From Planctobacterium marinum (GTDB lineage Bacteria; Pseudomonadota; Gammaproteobacteria; Enterobacterales; Alteromonadaceae): a stretch of DNA of 64,000 nt. The notes beneath the pieces are model-generated. The model did not search any database, was not told the origin of the DNA, and saw only the letters and a list, made by a program, of their open reading frames with translations. This document shows positions 18,643-27,353 of this stretch, one piece after another. The DNA lies in assembly GCF_020687805.1 (NCBI RefSeq), contig NZ_JAJEWQ010000009.1:1-64000 (forward strand). Direction: 5' to 3'. How positions within the stretch are numbered: position 1 is the first letter of the stretch; every line of letters begins with the position of its first letter. Made by a program: the position numbers and the translations under genes.

Positions 18643-18762
18643 ACACCGCCTTTGGTGCTTATCCGGTCGCATGTTGTGCAACATGCTGACCAGAAAAGCA
18701 CTTAAACCAAAGGTTAAAACAGGTGCCATTAAAATGGCCAGTAAACTAACAGAAGAAACCAT
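18640..18762 (-). CDS. Small 40-residue membrane protein, unrecognised
   Basis: A short frame starts at the ATG at 18762, with AGGGG eight bases upstream, 9 bp after the stop of the secreted-protein gene. It encodes 40 residues: a single hydrophobic helix (about residues 5-27, SLLAILMAPVLTFGLSAFLV) followed by a basic tail ending HQRRC. Its stop falls in the arm of a strong terminator. Ribosome-binding site, spacing, membrane helix with positive tail and terminator all support a real gene. The basic tail should be cytoplasmic. It resembles PspB only in general topology. Confidence 0.65.
   Translation of the reverse strand: MVSSVSLLAILMAPVLTFGLSAFLVSMLHNMRPDKHQRRC
18669..18686. repeat. Perfect 8-bp dyad inside small membrane gene
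   Basis: GCATGTTG, two bases, CAACATGC. It lies in the codons for SMLHNM of the small membrane gene. It may be chance, an mRNA hairpin or a protein-binding site. Confidence 0.5.
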
Positions 18763-18771
18763 AGCCAGCCC

Positions 18772-19047
18772 CTATTCGGCGGCTTCAGTGACATCAGATG
18801 ACGACACAGTACTGTCAAACGTGATCAGCACTTTGGTTTCCACGCCAATATCTTCCAGTTCCACTTTGTGTGAGGTATTTAATATATCGCTGTACACCTC
18901 ATTTTGCACTTCGTAGCTGGTACTGCTGGTTGCTGAATAGACATAAAAATCTGTCACTTCACTCAATGACACTTCACCGGCAGTCGCTACACCTGAAACC
19001 AAAACGCCCGTACCTAAAACCAATAACCCTTTTACTTTGCCTAACAT
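18772..19047 (-). CDS. Small secreted protein, function unknown
   Basis: A 91-residue protein starting at the ATG at 19047 (AAAGG upstream). It has a signal peptide (MLGKVKGLLVLGTGVLVSGVATA) and an acidic mature part rich in Ser, Thr and Val, probably beta-structured, with no cysteines. No family is recognised. It is the first gene of a two-gene operon with the 40-residue membrane protein and a shared terminator. The location next to psp suggests an envelope role, which is inference only. Confidence 0.65.
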   Translation of the reverse strand: MLGKVKGLLVLGTGVLVSGVATAGEVSLSEVTDFYVYSATSSTSYEVQNEVYSDILNTSHKVELEDIGVETKVLITFDSTVSSSDVTEAAE

Positions 19048-19225
19048 GACCTTTACTCCTGAAACAATGAACCGAACTGATTTACCCAATATGTCGCGTC
19101 TTGCGATGAAAAGGTTTTAGCGATACTTGTGCCAAAAATAATAAATTTAATAAGCCTTTGTTTTTAAAAGAAAATAATATTTACAGATATAAAGCACATT
19201 GAAGTTGAACTAGTGCTAAAGTCTA

Positions 19226-19265
19226 ATGCCTGGTGAAATTAACCAGGCATGTGGTTAATTTCACC
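19226..19265 (+). promoter_or_regulatory. Two mutually exclusive hairpins upstream of nadE
   Basis: Hairpin A pairs 19226-19234 with 19242-19250 (9 bp, 7-base loop). Hairpin B pairs 19232-19244 with 19253-19265 (13 bp, perfect, 8-base loop). They share bases 19232-19250, so only one can form. A small third hairpin (GGCTTT/AAAGCC, 19279-19292) follows. The nadE ATG is 78 bases after hairpin B. The layout suits an attenuator or RNA switch, but a protein operator is also possible. Confidence 0.5.
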
Positions 19266-19343
19266 AAGTTAACAGAGTGGGCTTTACAAAGCCGTGCAGG
19301 CAACTGACAATATTGTTAAGTTTCCTTAGAAATTACACAACAG

Positions 19344-21320
19344 ATGAAAATAGCGCTTGCGCAAATGCACGTCGTTCCCATGGAACTGGAAAAAAACCTT
19401 CAAACTATGTTGCGCATGATTGATGACGCAAAACAGCAACATGCCGATGTCGTGGTTTTTCCGGAGCTGTGTATCAGCGGCTACCTGCTGTCTGATCAGT
19501 GGCTTAATCGACAATTTTGTCAGGATCTAATGCAATATAATGAGCGCCTGCTGGAAGCCAGCCGCGGCATAACCCTGATATATGGCAATATTTGCGAAAT
19601 ACCCAGTAATGAGGCCGGTGGATTCCACCCCAACAAAGATGGCCGCAGTCGCCTGTACAATGCCGCCTATGTGATGCACGATGGCGCTTATGCCAAACGA
19701 CCTGAAAGCACCGAATTTATACTGCCGGAAGGCATTCACCCTAAAGCATTGTTACCCAATTACCGTTTCTTCGATGATCAGAGATACTTTTTCTCTTTAG
19801 TGGATGTCGCTCAGGATTTTGCCGTTCCGGTACACACGCTGGCACAACCTTTTGTCATTCCCACAGCCGGTGGCGATGTCAAAATTGGCGTTGAGGTGTG
19901 TGAAGATCTCTGGTGCAAGGACTACCGAATCCAGGGCGAAAGTGTCAATGTTTCAAAATATCTGATCCAAAATGGCGCTGAAATGTTAGTCAATATCTCT
20001 GCCTCTCCATGGACATTTCACAAAAATGACGCGCGGGACAGACGATTGCAATTCCTCAAAGCGGAAATAGAACAGGCAGATCTGCAGTTTGTGCCTTTTT
20101 ATTACACCAATAATGTTGGCGCACAAAATAATGGCAAAAACATTATCACCTTTGATGGTGATACCTCCGCCTATAACCACAATGGACAACTGGCGGCCAA
20201 CAGTGCAAAACCCTTCCGGCAAACCCTGTTATTAGTGGATCACGAAGCGATACATGATATGCGTGTCGGCCGCAGCGAAACCGATAAAATCGCACAAAAA
20301 TATCAGGCGATTGTTACCGGATTACGCCATATCCCTGAACTGCTGGGTTGGCAGGAAGACCCCAAATTCGTTATTGGACTCAGTGGTGGCGTAGACAGTG
20401 CGCTTGTGGCCTGTTTGCTGAAACTGGCCTTCGGAGCTGAAAATGTCTGGACTGTGAACATGCCCACTCAGTATAACTCCAGCAAAACCAAAGATGCCGC
20501 CGCCTGGATAAGTAAGAAACTGGGTGTCCGGCACATCGTGGTGCCAATTCAGACTCTGGTAGAAGAGCAAATGTCAGTATTTGCGCAACTGGATGCCAGC
20601 TGCGAGTCTCCGGACTGGATGAGAAAACTGTCGGACGAAAACATTCAGGCTAAAATCCGTGGCACCAGCATCCTGTCAAATATTGCCGGCCGTTACGGAC
20701 GCATGTTCACCAACAACGGTAACAAAGTGGAAATCGCGCTCGGTTACGCCACATTGTACGGTGACGTGGGTGGAGTTATTGCCCCTATTGGCGATCTGAC
20801 TAAGGCGGAAGTGTTTGACATGGTACGCTACCTGAACCGACAGGTATTTAAGGATGAAGTGATCCCCGAAAGTTTGTTACCCGACGATCAGTTTCGCTTT
20901 ACCGAAGAAGCCATTGCCCCCAGCGCTGAACTCAGAGATGCCCAAATAGATCCCATGAAGTTTGGTTATCACTGCCAATTGCTGGAAGCCTGTACCTCGT
21001 TTCAAAAAGTCACCGCAGAAGATGTGATGGGCTGGTATCTGCAAGGCTGTTTAGCGAAAAAGCTGAACATGGATGAGGCGCTCATTCCCCGTTGGGGTAT
21101 TGATGATCCCGGTACCTTCATGCAAGATTTAGAATGGTTTTATGACGGGATCCGCAAAAGTGTGTTTAAGCGAATTCAATCCCCCCCTATCGTTTTAACC
21201 AGCCCCTCAGCCTATGGCTTTGATATTCGGGAAAGTCAGTTGCCCAACTACCAGGGCGAGAAGTATCAGCAGTTAAAGCAACAGGTGCTGGCCATGCAAC
21301 AATACTCAGAGCAAGCCTGA
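19344..21320 (+). CDS. nadE: Glutamine-dependent NAD+ synthetase NadE
   Basis: This makes NAD+ from deamido-NAD+, ATP and glutamine. The 658-residue protein has an N-terminal nitrilase-fold glutaminase domain (MKIALAQMHVVP; glutamate in FPELCISGY; nucleophile cysteine in GVEVCEDLW) and a C-terminal synthetase domain with the PP-loop GLSGGVDSALVACLL (about residues 343-357). Two-domain NadE of this length is usual where the short ammonia-dependent form is absent. It stands alone and is preceded by overlapping hairpins that may control it. Confidence 0.95.
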   Translation: MKIALAQMHVVPMELEKNLQTMLRMIDDAKQQHADVVVFPELCISGYLLSDQWLNRQFCQDLMQYNERLLEASRGITLIYGNICEIPSNEAGGFHPNKDGRSRLYNAAYVMHDGAYAKRPESTEFILPEGIHPKALLPNYRFFDDQRYFFSLVDVAQDFAVPVHTLAQPFVIPTAGGDVKIGVEVCEDLWCKDYRIQGESVNVSKYLIQNGAEMLVNISASPWTFHKNDARDRRLQFLKAEIEQADLQFVPFYYTNNVGAQNNGKNIITFDGDTSAYNHNGQLAANSAKPFRQTLLLVDHEAIHDMRVGRSETDKIAQKYQAIVTGLRHIPELLGWQEDPKFVIGLSGGVDSALVACLLKLAFGAENVWTVNMPTQYNSSKTKDAAAWISKKLGVRHIVVPIQTLVEEQMSVFAQLDASCESPDWMRKLSDENIQAKIRGTSILSNIAGRYGRMFTNNGNKVEIALGYATLYGDVGGVIAPIGDLTKAEVFDMVRYLNRQVFKDEVIPESLLPDDQFRFTEEAIAPSAELRDAQIDPMKFGYHCQLLEACTSFQKVTAEDVMGWYLQGCLAKKLNMDEALIPRWGIDDPGTFMQDLEWFYDGIRKSVFKRIQSPPIVLTSPSAYGFDIRESQLPNYQGEKYQQLKQQVLAMQQYSEQA

Positions 21321-21365
21321 ATCGGGTAGACCAAATCAACATTGGCGAAATTAAAATTGGCTCAA

Positions 21366-22382
21366 TTACGCCAGGTATTCCTCACGGGTTTTAAGTTTGG
21401 CGCGGGTGCTCAACATGGCATCCAGCGCATCCGTAAGCACACTGGCCTGGGTGCCCGGTTTAATGGCGTTTTCACTGAGATGACGACGCCAAACCCGTGA
21501 CGCCGGTTGCCCCTGGAATATCCCCAGCATATGACGAATAACATGCCAGGCTCTGCCTCCAGAAGCTATATGACGCTCTACATACGGCATCATCTGTTGC
21601 ACCACAGCCTCGCGGGTCAGCTCAGCAGTCTGCGCAAATAGCTCAGATTCTACCTGAGTTAAGATCCACGGATTGCTATATACTTCGCGGCCCATCATCA
21701 CCCCATCAGTGTACTGCAGATGGTTGTGCACATCTTCCAGGGTTTTAATACCGCCATTAATACTGATGTGCAAATCCGGGAATTCCTGTTTCAGTTGGTA
21801 AACACGTTCGTATTTAAGCGGCGGAATTTCCCGATTTTCTTTGGGACTGAGTCCCTGCAACCAGGCTTTGCGGGCATGAACAATAAAGTGCTGACAACCG
21901 GCTTCAGCCACAATATGGATAAATCGGGTAAGATCTTCATACTCGTCCATATCATCAATACCAATACGGGATTTTACCGTTACCGGAATATCAACCGCCG
22001 CCTGCATGGTTGAAATACTGGCCGCTACCACATCCGGTTCGGCCATTAAACAGGCACCAAAGCTACCGTTTTTAACCCGATCAGACGGACAGCCCACATT
22101 GATATTCACTTCATCATAACCAAGCTGCTGTGCCCGCTCTGCACAGTAAGCCATGTCTTTGGCTTCAGAACCACCCAACTGCAATGCCACCGGATGTTCT
22201 TCGCTGTTGAATCCCAGATAATCCCCTTTGCCATGAATAATGGCGCCGGTCGTCACCATTTCGGTGTACAGCAACACATTTTGACTCATTAAACGATAAA
22301 AATAGCGGCAATGACGGTCAGTCCAGTCCAGCATGGGTGCAACGGAAAACTTGCGCGCAGTGTTAATATCGGTATTTGCCAT
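21366..22382 (-). CDS. dusA: tRNA-dihydrouridine(20/20a) synthase DusA
   Basis: An FMN enzyme that reduces uridines 20 and 20a in the tRNA D-loop. The 338-residue length matches DusA. The flavin-binding start [14 protein letters not shown], the catalytic cysteine in [19 protein letters not shown] and the SINGGI phosphate-binding segment are present. DWTDRHCR marks the DusA subgroup. In E. coli dusA lies next to zur; here zur is 2.9 kb away. An 11-bp inverted repeat lies 58 bp upstream of its start. Confidence 0.95.
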   Translation of the reverse strand: MANTDINTARKFSVAPMLDWTDRHCRYFYRLMSQNVLLYTEMVTTGAIIHGKGDYLGFNSEEHPVALQLGGSEAKDMAYCAERAQQLGYDEVNINVGCPSDRVKNGSFGACLMAEPDVVAASISTMQAAVDIPVTVKSRIGIDDMDEYEDLTRFIHIVAEAGCQHFIVHARKAWLQGLSPKENREIPPLKYERVYQLKQEFPDLHISINGGIKTLEDVHNHLQYTDGVMMGREVYSNPWILTQVESELFAQTAELTREAVVQQMMPYVERHIASGGRAWHVIRHMLGIFQGQPASRVWRRHLSENAIKPGTQASVLTDALDAMLSTRAKLKTREEYLA

Positions 22383-22439
22383 CAGGTTAATTGAGCTTCA
22401 GTTTAAAAACGGGCGCGAAGTGTACAACAAATACCCAGG

Positions 22440-22472
22440 TTATCGCAAAAAATACACTGAATTTTGCGATAA
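22440..22472. repeat. Perfect 11-bp inverted repeat upstream of dusA
   Basis: TTATCGCAAAA and TTTTGCGATAA separated by 11 bases. It lies between the stop of the cytochrome gene and the start of dusA, both on the minus strand. No T-run follows, so it is more likely an operator or a leader hairpin than a terminator. Confidence 0.55.
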
Positions 22473-22508
22473 TTCAGCGCACAACAGACACCTGTTCCCC
22501 GGTTGTGA

Positions 22509-23579
22509 TCACTCAGAGCGGGTTACCGGAAAGCCCTTGTTCATCCAACCGAAGATACCTTCGTACAAGACCGCGGTGTTTTCAAAGCCCATGTTATTCA
22601 GTTGATCCACCAGGTATACGGAGGCCGCCCTGGGACAAGAACAATAGGCCACGATTTGTGCATCTTTCGGTAAGTCTTTCACTTTGTCAGCTAAATTGCT
22701 GTAGTAGGGAAAAGGAATACTGCCTTCGATGTGCGCGCGTTGCCACACCGAGGGAACTCGGGTATCCAGAATTACCATTTTGTTTTTTGCCTGCATCGCA
22801 CTGTAAAGCTGTTCGGAATCAATAAACTGGCCATCTTTGAGCTGCCAGCGGGGATTGTCGTTATCGGGATTCTGCACATATTGGTCGGGAGTGGGAATGG
22901 GCCGCAGCGGCATTTTTTGCTGTACCCAACCGCTGGCTTTGCTGCGGATAAAGGCGGTGACATTGTCAATGCCATCTGCAGACAACAACTCTCCATAGGC
23001 TTGCATCGGTGTGCCTTGTCTGCCCTGCTCTATCGCATAGCGAATAAATTCATCTTTGTTGTGAGCCAAAAACGACTGGTTACCCAACGCAGGAGCGGTT
23101 ATCCCTTCACCGTTTTCACCATGACAACTGGCACAGTGCTGCTGATAAATTTTTTCTCCTGCCTGAATTTTCCCTTCAACCTTATCTTCGCTTAATTTGA
23201 TGCGATCAAAGCCGGATTCCCAAAACAACCAATAGGTCAAATCCCAGGCTTCATCCAGGGTCAAAGGGCCGCCCACTTCATCGAGGTAACCTGCCATAGC
23301 GGTGCCTTCACGACCGTAGTTTAAAGGCCTTAAAATACCATGAGGTATACCCGACTCCATCAAACTCTTACTGCGCAGCGATGGGGCATGATCGTTAGCA
23401 TGGCCTTCCCGATCCTTACCATGACATAAGCTGCAATATTTTTGATAATTTGCAGCGGCCCGCTGGGCCTGTTCCGCGGTTAAAGTGCGTGGTGGACTTT
23501 GTCTTTGATAAGAGTCAGCCAGCAAAGATGCGCTAAACCACAAAGTTAACAAGGCGATGCTCAGAGAAAGTTTATTCAT
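22509..23579 (-). CDS. Secreted di-heme cytochrome c fused to rhodanese domain
   Basis: A 356-residue periplasmic protein: signal peptide (MNKLSLSIALLTLWFSASLLA), two cytochrome c domains with CSLCHG (about residue 52) and CASCHG (about 150), then a rhodanese domain (about 250-350) whose active-site loop reads AYCSCPRAAS. The rhodanese cysteine is present, so sulfur transfer is possible. Each heme domain has a downstream methionine candidate as axial ligand. The fusion suggests electron transfer linked to sulfur chemistry in the periplasm, which is inference. It lies 126 bp upstream of dusA on the same strand. Confidence 0.88.
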   Translation of the reverse strand: MNKLSLSIALLTLWFSASLLADSYQRQSPPRTLTAEQAQRAAANYQKYCSLCHGKDREGHANDHAPSLRSKSLMESGIPHGILRPLNYGREGTAMAGYLDEVGGPLTLDEAWDLTYWLFWESGFDRIKLSEDKVEGKIQAGEKIYQQHCASCHGENGEGITAPALGNQSFLAHNKDEFIRYAIEQGRQGTPMQAYGELLSADGIDNVTAFIRSKASGWVQQKMPLRPIPTPDQYVQNPDNDNPRWQLKDGQFIDSEQLYSAMQAKNKMVILDTRVPSVWQRAHIEGSIPFPYYSNLADKVKDLPKDAQIVAYCSCPRAASVYLVDQLNNMGFENTAVLYEGIFGWMNKGFPVTRSE

Positions 23580-23729
23580 GGGTCACAGGTTGCCTATTTA
23601 ATTGCCTGAATCTCAAAATGTAGCATGTCTTTGTACTACATCCGTGAAGAAATTGTGCTTGTGGCTGTCATTACCACTGAACCCGCACCGGCAATCAAGC
23701 GATAACAGGTTCAAACGCAGAATAAAAAA

Positions 23730-23752
23730 GGCCAGTGGATTTAGCACTGGCC
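23730..23752 (-). terminator. Terminator of OmpA-family gene
   Basis: On the minus strand GCCAGTG and CACTGGC pair around a 7-base loop, followed by CCTTTTTTATTC. It lies about 47 bp after the porin stop codon. Confidence 0.8.
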
Positions 23753-23798
23753 CGGGGTCGATAATTCTGGCGAATAATTCTGCTGAATAGTTCGCTGA

Positions 23799-25031
23799 TT
23801 ATCTCATTTTAGGGTTTTTACCGGTTGCTGATAAATTCACCACTATACGGCGGTTTTTGCTATGAGCAGACTCTGTATTGCCCTGTACCGCTAATTCAGT
23901 TTCACCTTTACCCACTGTCTCAATTTGAGACGCAGTGAAACCGTGACGTTCAATTAAGATCTTTTTCAGTGACTCAGCGCGGCGCTTAGATAAATCCATG
24001 TTGTATTCATCTGTACCGGGTGCAGAGGTGTGTCCAACGATTTGCAGGTAACGAATACTATTGTCACGGGCAAAATCTACCAACTCCTGAATTCTGGCAT
24101 AATAATCGGAAGTAATGACATCACTGTTGTTGGCGTAATAAACGGTGAGTTGATGTTGATATTGTACGGCTTCATAAACAGTGCAACCGTCACTATCTAC
24201 CACGTGACCACGAGGTGTTGCCGGGCATTTATCCCTGTTATCAGTGACGCCGTCACCATCGCTGTCAGCCGGAGCGATTTGCTCTGCGACTTTAGCAGGT
24301 ACAGGTTCGGGTTTAGGTGTTGCTCTGGCTGGCGCCGCTGCAGATTTGGCCGGCGCGGCAGTATCAAAGAAATAACGCAAACCTAAAGTAACGTTATCGG
24401 ACTTGTCACGATTGAATTCGTAACGAACCGCTGAAATATAGGCCTGCATCTTTTCAGTTACCTGGTAGCTAACTTCAGCACCATAGTAAAGGTCCGTGCC
24501 TGAATCAGACACCACAGAGGAAAAGGGCGTTGAATCAACATCGTTGTCCCAGTCCCACAAACCGACTTTCGCAGAGATTTTCATAATATCAAATGGCAAT
24601 GACGCCACAAGGCCTAAGCTAAGGCCGTCACCCGATTCGGGGACCTGAGCGCTGGCATCGTCTAAAAACTGTTGGGTATCCGTGGTTCTGCCGGCAAAAG
24701 TAGAAGTGTAATCACCCAGATCACGATATCCACCTTCCAGCGCAAAGTGCTCAGAAAATTGATAGCCGAACAGCAATCCATAAGAGGTGTCCGCGTCATC
24801 GAACGCAAAGGAACTGATTTGTAGTCCAGCTGAGTCAGCTAAACTCATAAAGCGCTCTCCATCAAAATCGCTTACGGACTGACCAAACTCACCACCCAGA
24901 TACCAGCCAAGCTGAGGGGCACATTGAGTATTCTGATCAAAACAGGTATCCGCTGCCATTACATTTGAGGTGTAAGAACCGGCAAGTAAGATACTGGTTA
25001 AAACTACAGATTTTTTAAAAACGCGTTGCAT
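23799..25031 (-). CDS. OmpA-family outer-membrane protein
   Basis: A 410-residue protein: signal peptide (MQRVFKKSVVLTSILLAGSYTSNVMA), an N-terminal beta-barrel (about 30-210) with alternating aromatic strands, a Pro/Ala-rich linker, a thrombospondin type-3-like calcium repeat (DSDGDGVTDNRDKCP, about 245-260) and a C-terminal OmpA peptidoglycan-binding domain (about 285-400, IVGHTSAPGTDEYNMDLSKRRAESL). It anchors the outer membrane to peptidoglycan. The start is the ATG at 25031; an ATG two codons earlier is possible. It is divergent from zur. Confidence 0.92.
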   Translation of the reverse strand: MQRVFKKSVVLTSILLAGSYTSNVMAADTCFDQNTQCAPQLGWYLGGEFGQSVSDFDGERFMSLADSAGLQISSFAFDDADTSYGLLFGYQFSEHFALEGGYRDLGDYTSTFAGRTTDTQQFLDDASAQVPESGDGLSLGLVASLPFDIMKISAKVGLWDWDNDVDSTPFSSVVSDSGTDLYYGAEVSYQVTEKMQAYISAVRYEFNRDKSDNVTLGLRYFFDTAAPAKSAAAPARATPKPEPVPAKVAEQIAPADSDGDGVTDNRDKCPATPRGHVVDSDGCTVYEAVQYQHQLTVYYANNSDVITSDYYARIQELVDFARDNSIRYLQIVGHTSAPGTDEYNMDLSKRRAESLKKILIERHGFTASQIETVGKGETELAVQGNTESAHSKNRRIVVNLSATGKNPKMR

Positions 25032-25292
25032 GTGCAATATGCTCCAAATGAGTTGTTTTTCACAAAATTTTGTACATTATAGTGCTTGAGGAAATTAATT
25101 CAGCCTTACTGAGAAATAATTCACACAATTTAGTAACTAAGACAAGCACCTGTCGACTAAAGTCACAGATTTCTCACAATAATTAATGCAACTTTTTCAG
25201 TTTCAACGACTCATAAAAAAGCATATATTGAGTGCCGCACCTTCTCGAACTATGTGATACAATTTTTAATGATTTTGTCTTAGCGATGTAAT

Positions 25293-25724
25293 ATGACCCA
25301 GGAACTCATTTTAGAAAAAGCCAAAGCCTACTGTGATGCCAAAGGCGTCAGATTTACCTCATTACGAGAAAAAGTATATGCTTTGATGCTGGAACACTCC
25401 GGTGCCGTGGGTGCCTACGATTTACTTGATCAGTTAAAAGCGACTGAGGACTCAGCTAAGCCCGCGACAGTTTACCGCTCTTTGGATTTTTTGCTGGAAA
25501 TGGGCCTGGTGCATAAGCTTGAATCTGACAATACTTTTATTGCCTGCCACCACTTCGATTGTCATCATCCGGTTCAGTTTTTGATCTGCGAATCCTGTGG
25601 CAACGTTGAAGAAATTCAGTCCTCAGGACTAAAAGAACAACTTGAAGAGCAGGCAACCAGCCTTGGGTTTAAAGTCAAGAAACAAACCATTGAAGCACAC
25701 GGGCTATGCGCCCAGTGCCAATAA
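25293..25724 (+). CDS. zur: Zinc uptake regulator Zur (Fur family)
   Basis: A 143-residue Fur-family repressor. The winged helix includes AVGAYDLLDQLKATEDSAKPATVYRSLDFL. The metal-binding region CHHFDCHHPVQFLICESCGNVEEI and the C-terminal CAQC supply the cysteine pairs of the structural zinc site. The HHFDCHHPVQFLIC wording matches Zur rather than Fur or PerR. Its targets (znu genes) are not in the window. Confidence 0.88.
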   Translation: MTQELILEKAKAYCDAKGVRFTSLREKVYALMLEHSGAVGAYDLLDQLKATEDSAKPATVYRSLDFLLEMGLVHKLESDNTFIACHHFDCHHPVQFLICESCGNVEEIQSSGLKEQLEEQATSLGFKVKKQTIEAHGLCAQCQ

Positions 25725-25871
25725 CCTGAGTGGTTTGATTCGGTAAATTAATGTCGCAAATGTGTATAATACAAGCAATTAGTGAAATAGCGATGAAACT
25801 GACGGTTTCTTTGCTAAGCTTGTGTATCGTAAAGAAAAACAACAATAACTAACTTTGGAAGTCTCTGAATA

Positions 25872-26336
25872 ATGAATGCTGAATTCGTTAACCCATTTAT
25901 CATCTCACTTGTAAATGTGTTAAAAACGATGGCTCAAGTTGAACTACAAATTGGTAAGCCTAAAAAGAAATCTGACTCAAAAGCCCGTGGCGACGTGTCT
26001 GGTCTTATCGGTATGGTGGGCCCCAACATTGCCGGCTCAATGTCTATCACCTTCGAAGAGGGCCTTGCCCTGCAAGTAATGAAGGGTATGTTGGGCGAAT
26101 GCCCTGACGCTCTTGATGATGAAGTCAATGATATGGTGGGCGAAATCACCAATATGGTGGCGGGTGGTGCCAAAAAAGAATTGGCCAAGAAGGGCTACGA
26201 CATTGGCATGGCTACCCCGGTTGTAGTTTCCGGTAAAGAGCATACTATCAATCACAAAGTCAGTGGTCATAAGATGATCATGCCGTTTAAAGCTGAAGGC
26301 GGCAAAGCTTACATTGAAATCTGCTTTGACAAGTAG
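25872..26336 (+). CDS. Chemotaxis protein CheX
   Basis: A 154-residue CheC/CheX-family protein that dephosphorylates CheY-P or a related receiver. The catalytic helix DEVNDMVGEITNMVAGGAKKEL contains the expected E-x2-N pair. A stand-alone CheX next to non-chemotaxis genes is common in Alteromonadales. It may act on other response regulators. It lies 24 bp upstream of a YjbQ gene and is probably co-transcribed. Confidence 0.88.
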   Translation: MNAEFVNPFIISLVNVLKTMAQVELQIGKPKKKSDSKARGDVSGLIGMVGPNIAGSMSITFEEGLALQVMKGMLGECPDALDDEVNDMVGEITNMVAGGAKKELAKKGYDIGMATPVVVSGKEHTINHKVSGHKMIMPFKAEGGKAYIEICFDK

Positions 26337-26360
26337 TTTTGCGGTAACCTTGCTCCCGGT

Positions 26361-26780
26361 ATGTGGTTTCAGAAGCAAATAACGTTAAAAGCCAGAGCCA
26401 GAGGCTTTCATCTGATCACCGATGAAATTCTGGCTAATATCGAGGACATTCTTACTGTTGATGTTGGGCTGTGCCATCTTTTTATTCTGCACACCAGTGC
26501 CAGCCTGTCCATCAATGAAAACGCCGACCCCACTGTACGCAGTGATATGGAAGCTCACCTAAACCACATGGTGCCGGAAAACGCTTCCTACTATGAACAT
26601 ACCTATGAAGGTCCGGATGACATGCCAGCGCACATCAAAACCAGTTTATTTGGCAACAGCCTGACCCTGCCCATTAGCCAGGGCAGATTAGCTCTGGGTA
26701 CATGGCAAGGTATTTATCTGGGAGAACACCGGGACCACGGAGGACAGAGAAAGCTAATGGTGACAGTGCAGGGCGAATAG
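26361..26780 (+). CDS. YjbQ-family protein
   Basis: A 139-residue UPF0047/YjbQ protein. Conserved parts are [22 protein letters not shown] and the C-terminal [21 protein letters not shown]. The family has weak thiamine-phosphate synthase activity and forms trimers. Its real role is unsettled. It lies 24 bp after cheX and is convergent with a lipoprotein gene. Confidence 0.9.
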   Translation: MWFQKQITLKARARGFHLITDEILANIEDILTVDVGLCHLFILHTSASLSINENADPTVRSDMEAHLNHMVPENASYYEHTYEGPDDMPAHIKTSLFGNSLTLPISQGRLALGTWQGIYLGEHRDHGGQRKLMVTVQGE

Positions 26781-26790
26781 CCCCGTCTCA

Positions 26791-27312
26791 CTACTCTGAC
26801 AATTCAACCGGATACAAGGTAGTAACACCTGCGCTTTTACTACAGCGGGGTACCCGCTTAATCGAGTAGGCCTGAATTTGCTCAGAGCAGGTCATTCTTT
26901 GTGCCTTTAAGCCGTATTTGCCAATATACTCCTGCTGTTTTGCATCGATTCTGGCGCGTATTTCAGGTGAGGCCGCCTGATAGAATGAATTATACTGATG
27001 CTGCCAGTCTTCCTTACCCACTTCATTCGCAACGCCTAACCAGGCCATCCCCAATACCTGAGACTGTTGCACATATTGCCCCTTCATAAACATAAATGCG
27101 AGAAAATACTGTGATTCCTTTAATCCCCAACTCGCCGTTTCACTGAGTAACTGAAACGCTTCCTGATATTCGCCCGCCAGATACTTTTTAATACCCAGGC
27201 GCTCATTTATGAACATGCCTTTTTGGTTCACATGTTCTATACCGGTACTTTGGCAGCCCGCCAGCACAGCTATCAACCAGGCGCTGACAATGAGTTTCCG
27301 TACGTTATGCAT
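26791..27312 (-). CDS. Sel1-repeat-like lipoprotein
   Basis: A 173-residue protein with a lipoprotein signal ending in the lipobox LAGC (Cys near residue 20). The mature part has a short helical repeat region (YLAGEYQEAFQLLSETASWGLKESQYFLAFMFMKGQYV) like Sel1/TPR repeats and three cysteines near the C-terminus. Probably outer-membrane-anchored and facing the periplasm. Partner unknown. It follows dnaB by 41 bp on the same strand. Confidence 0.75.
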   Translation of the reverse strand: MHNVRKLIVSAWLIAVLAGCQSTGIEHVNQKGMFINERLGIKKYLAGEYQEAFQLLSETASWGLKESQYFLAFMFMKGQYVQQSQVLGMAWLGVANEVGKEDWQHQYNSFYQAASPEIRARIDAKQQEYIGKYGLKAQRMTCSEQIQAYSIKRVPRCSKSAGVTTLYPVELSE

Positions 27313-27353
27313 ATTTATTTCCTTGCCTGAACAGCGGATTTCCCTTTGCGGTG

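Noticed and set aside
18423-18701. A 92-codon minus-strand frame beside psp
   Set aside because: It runs through the terminator and out of frame with the 40-residue gene, which has better signals.
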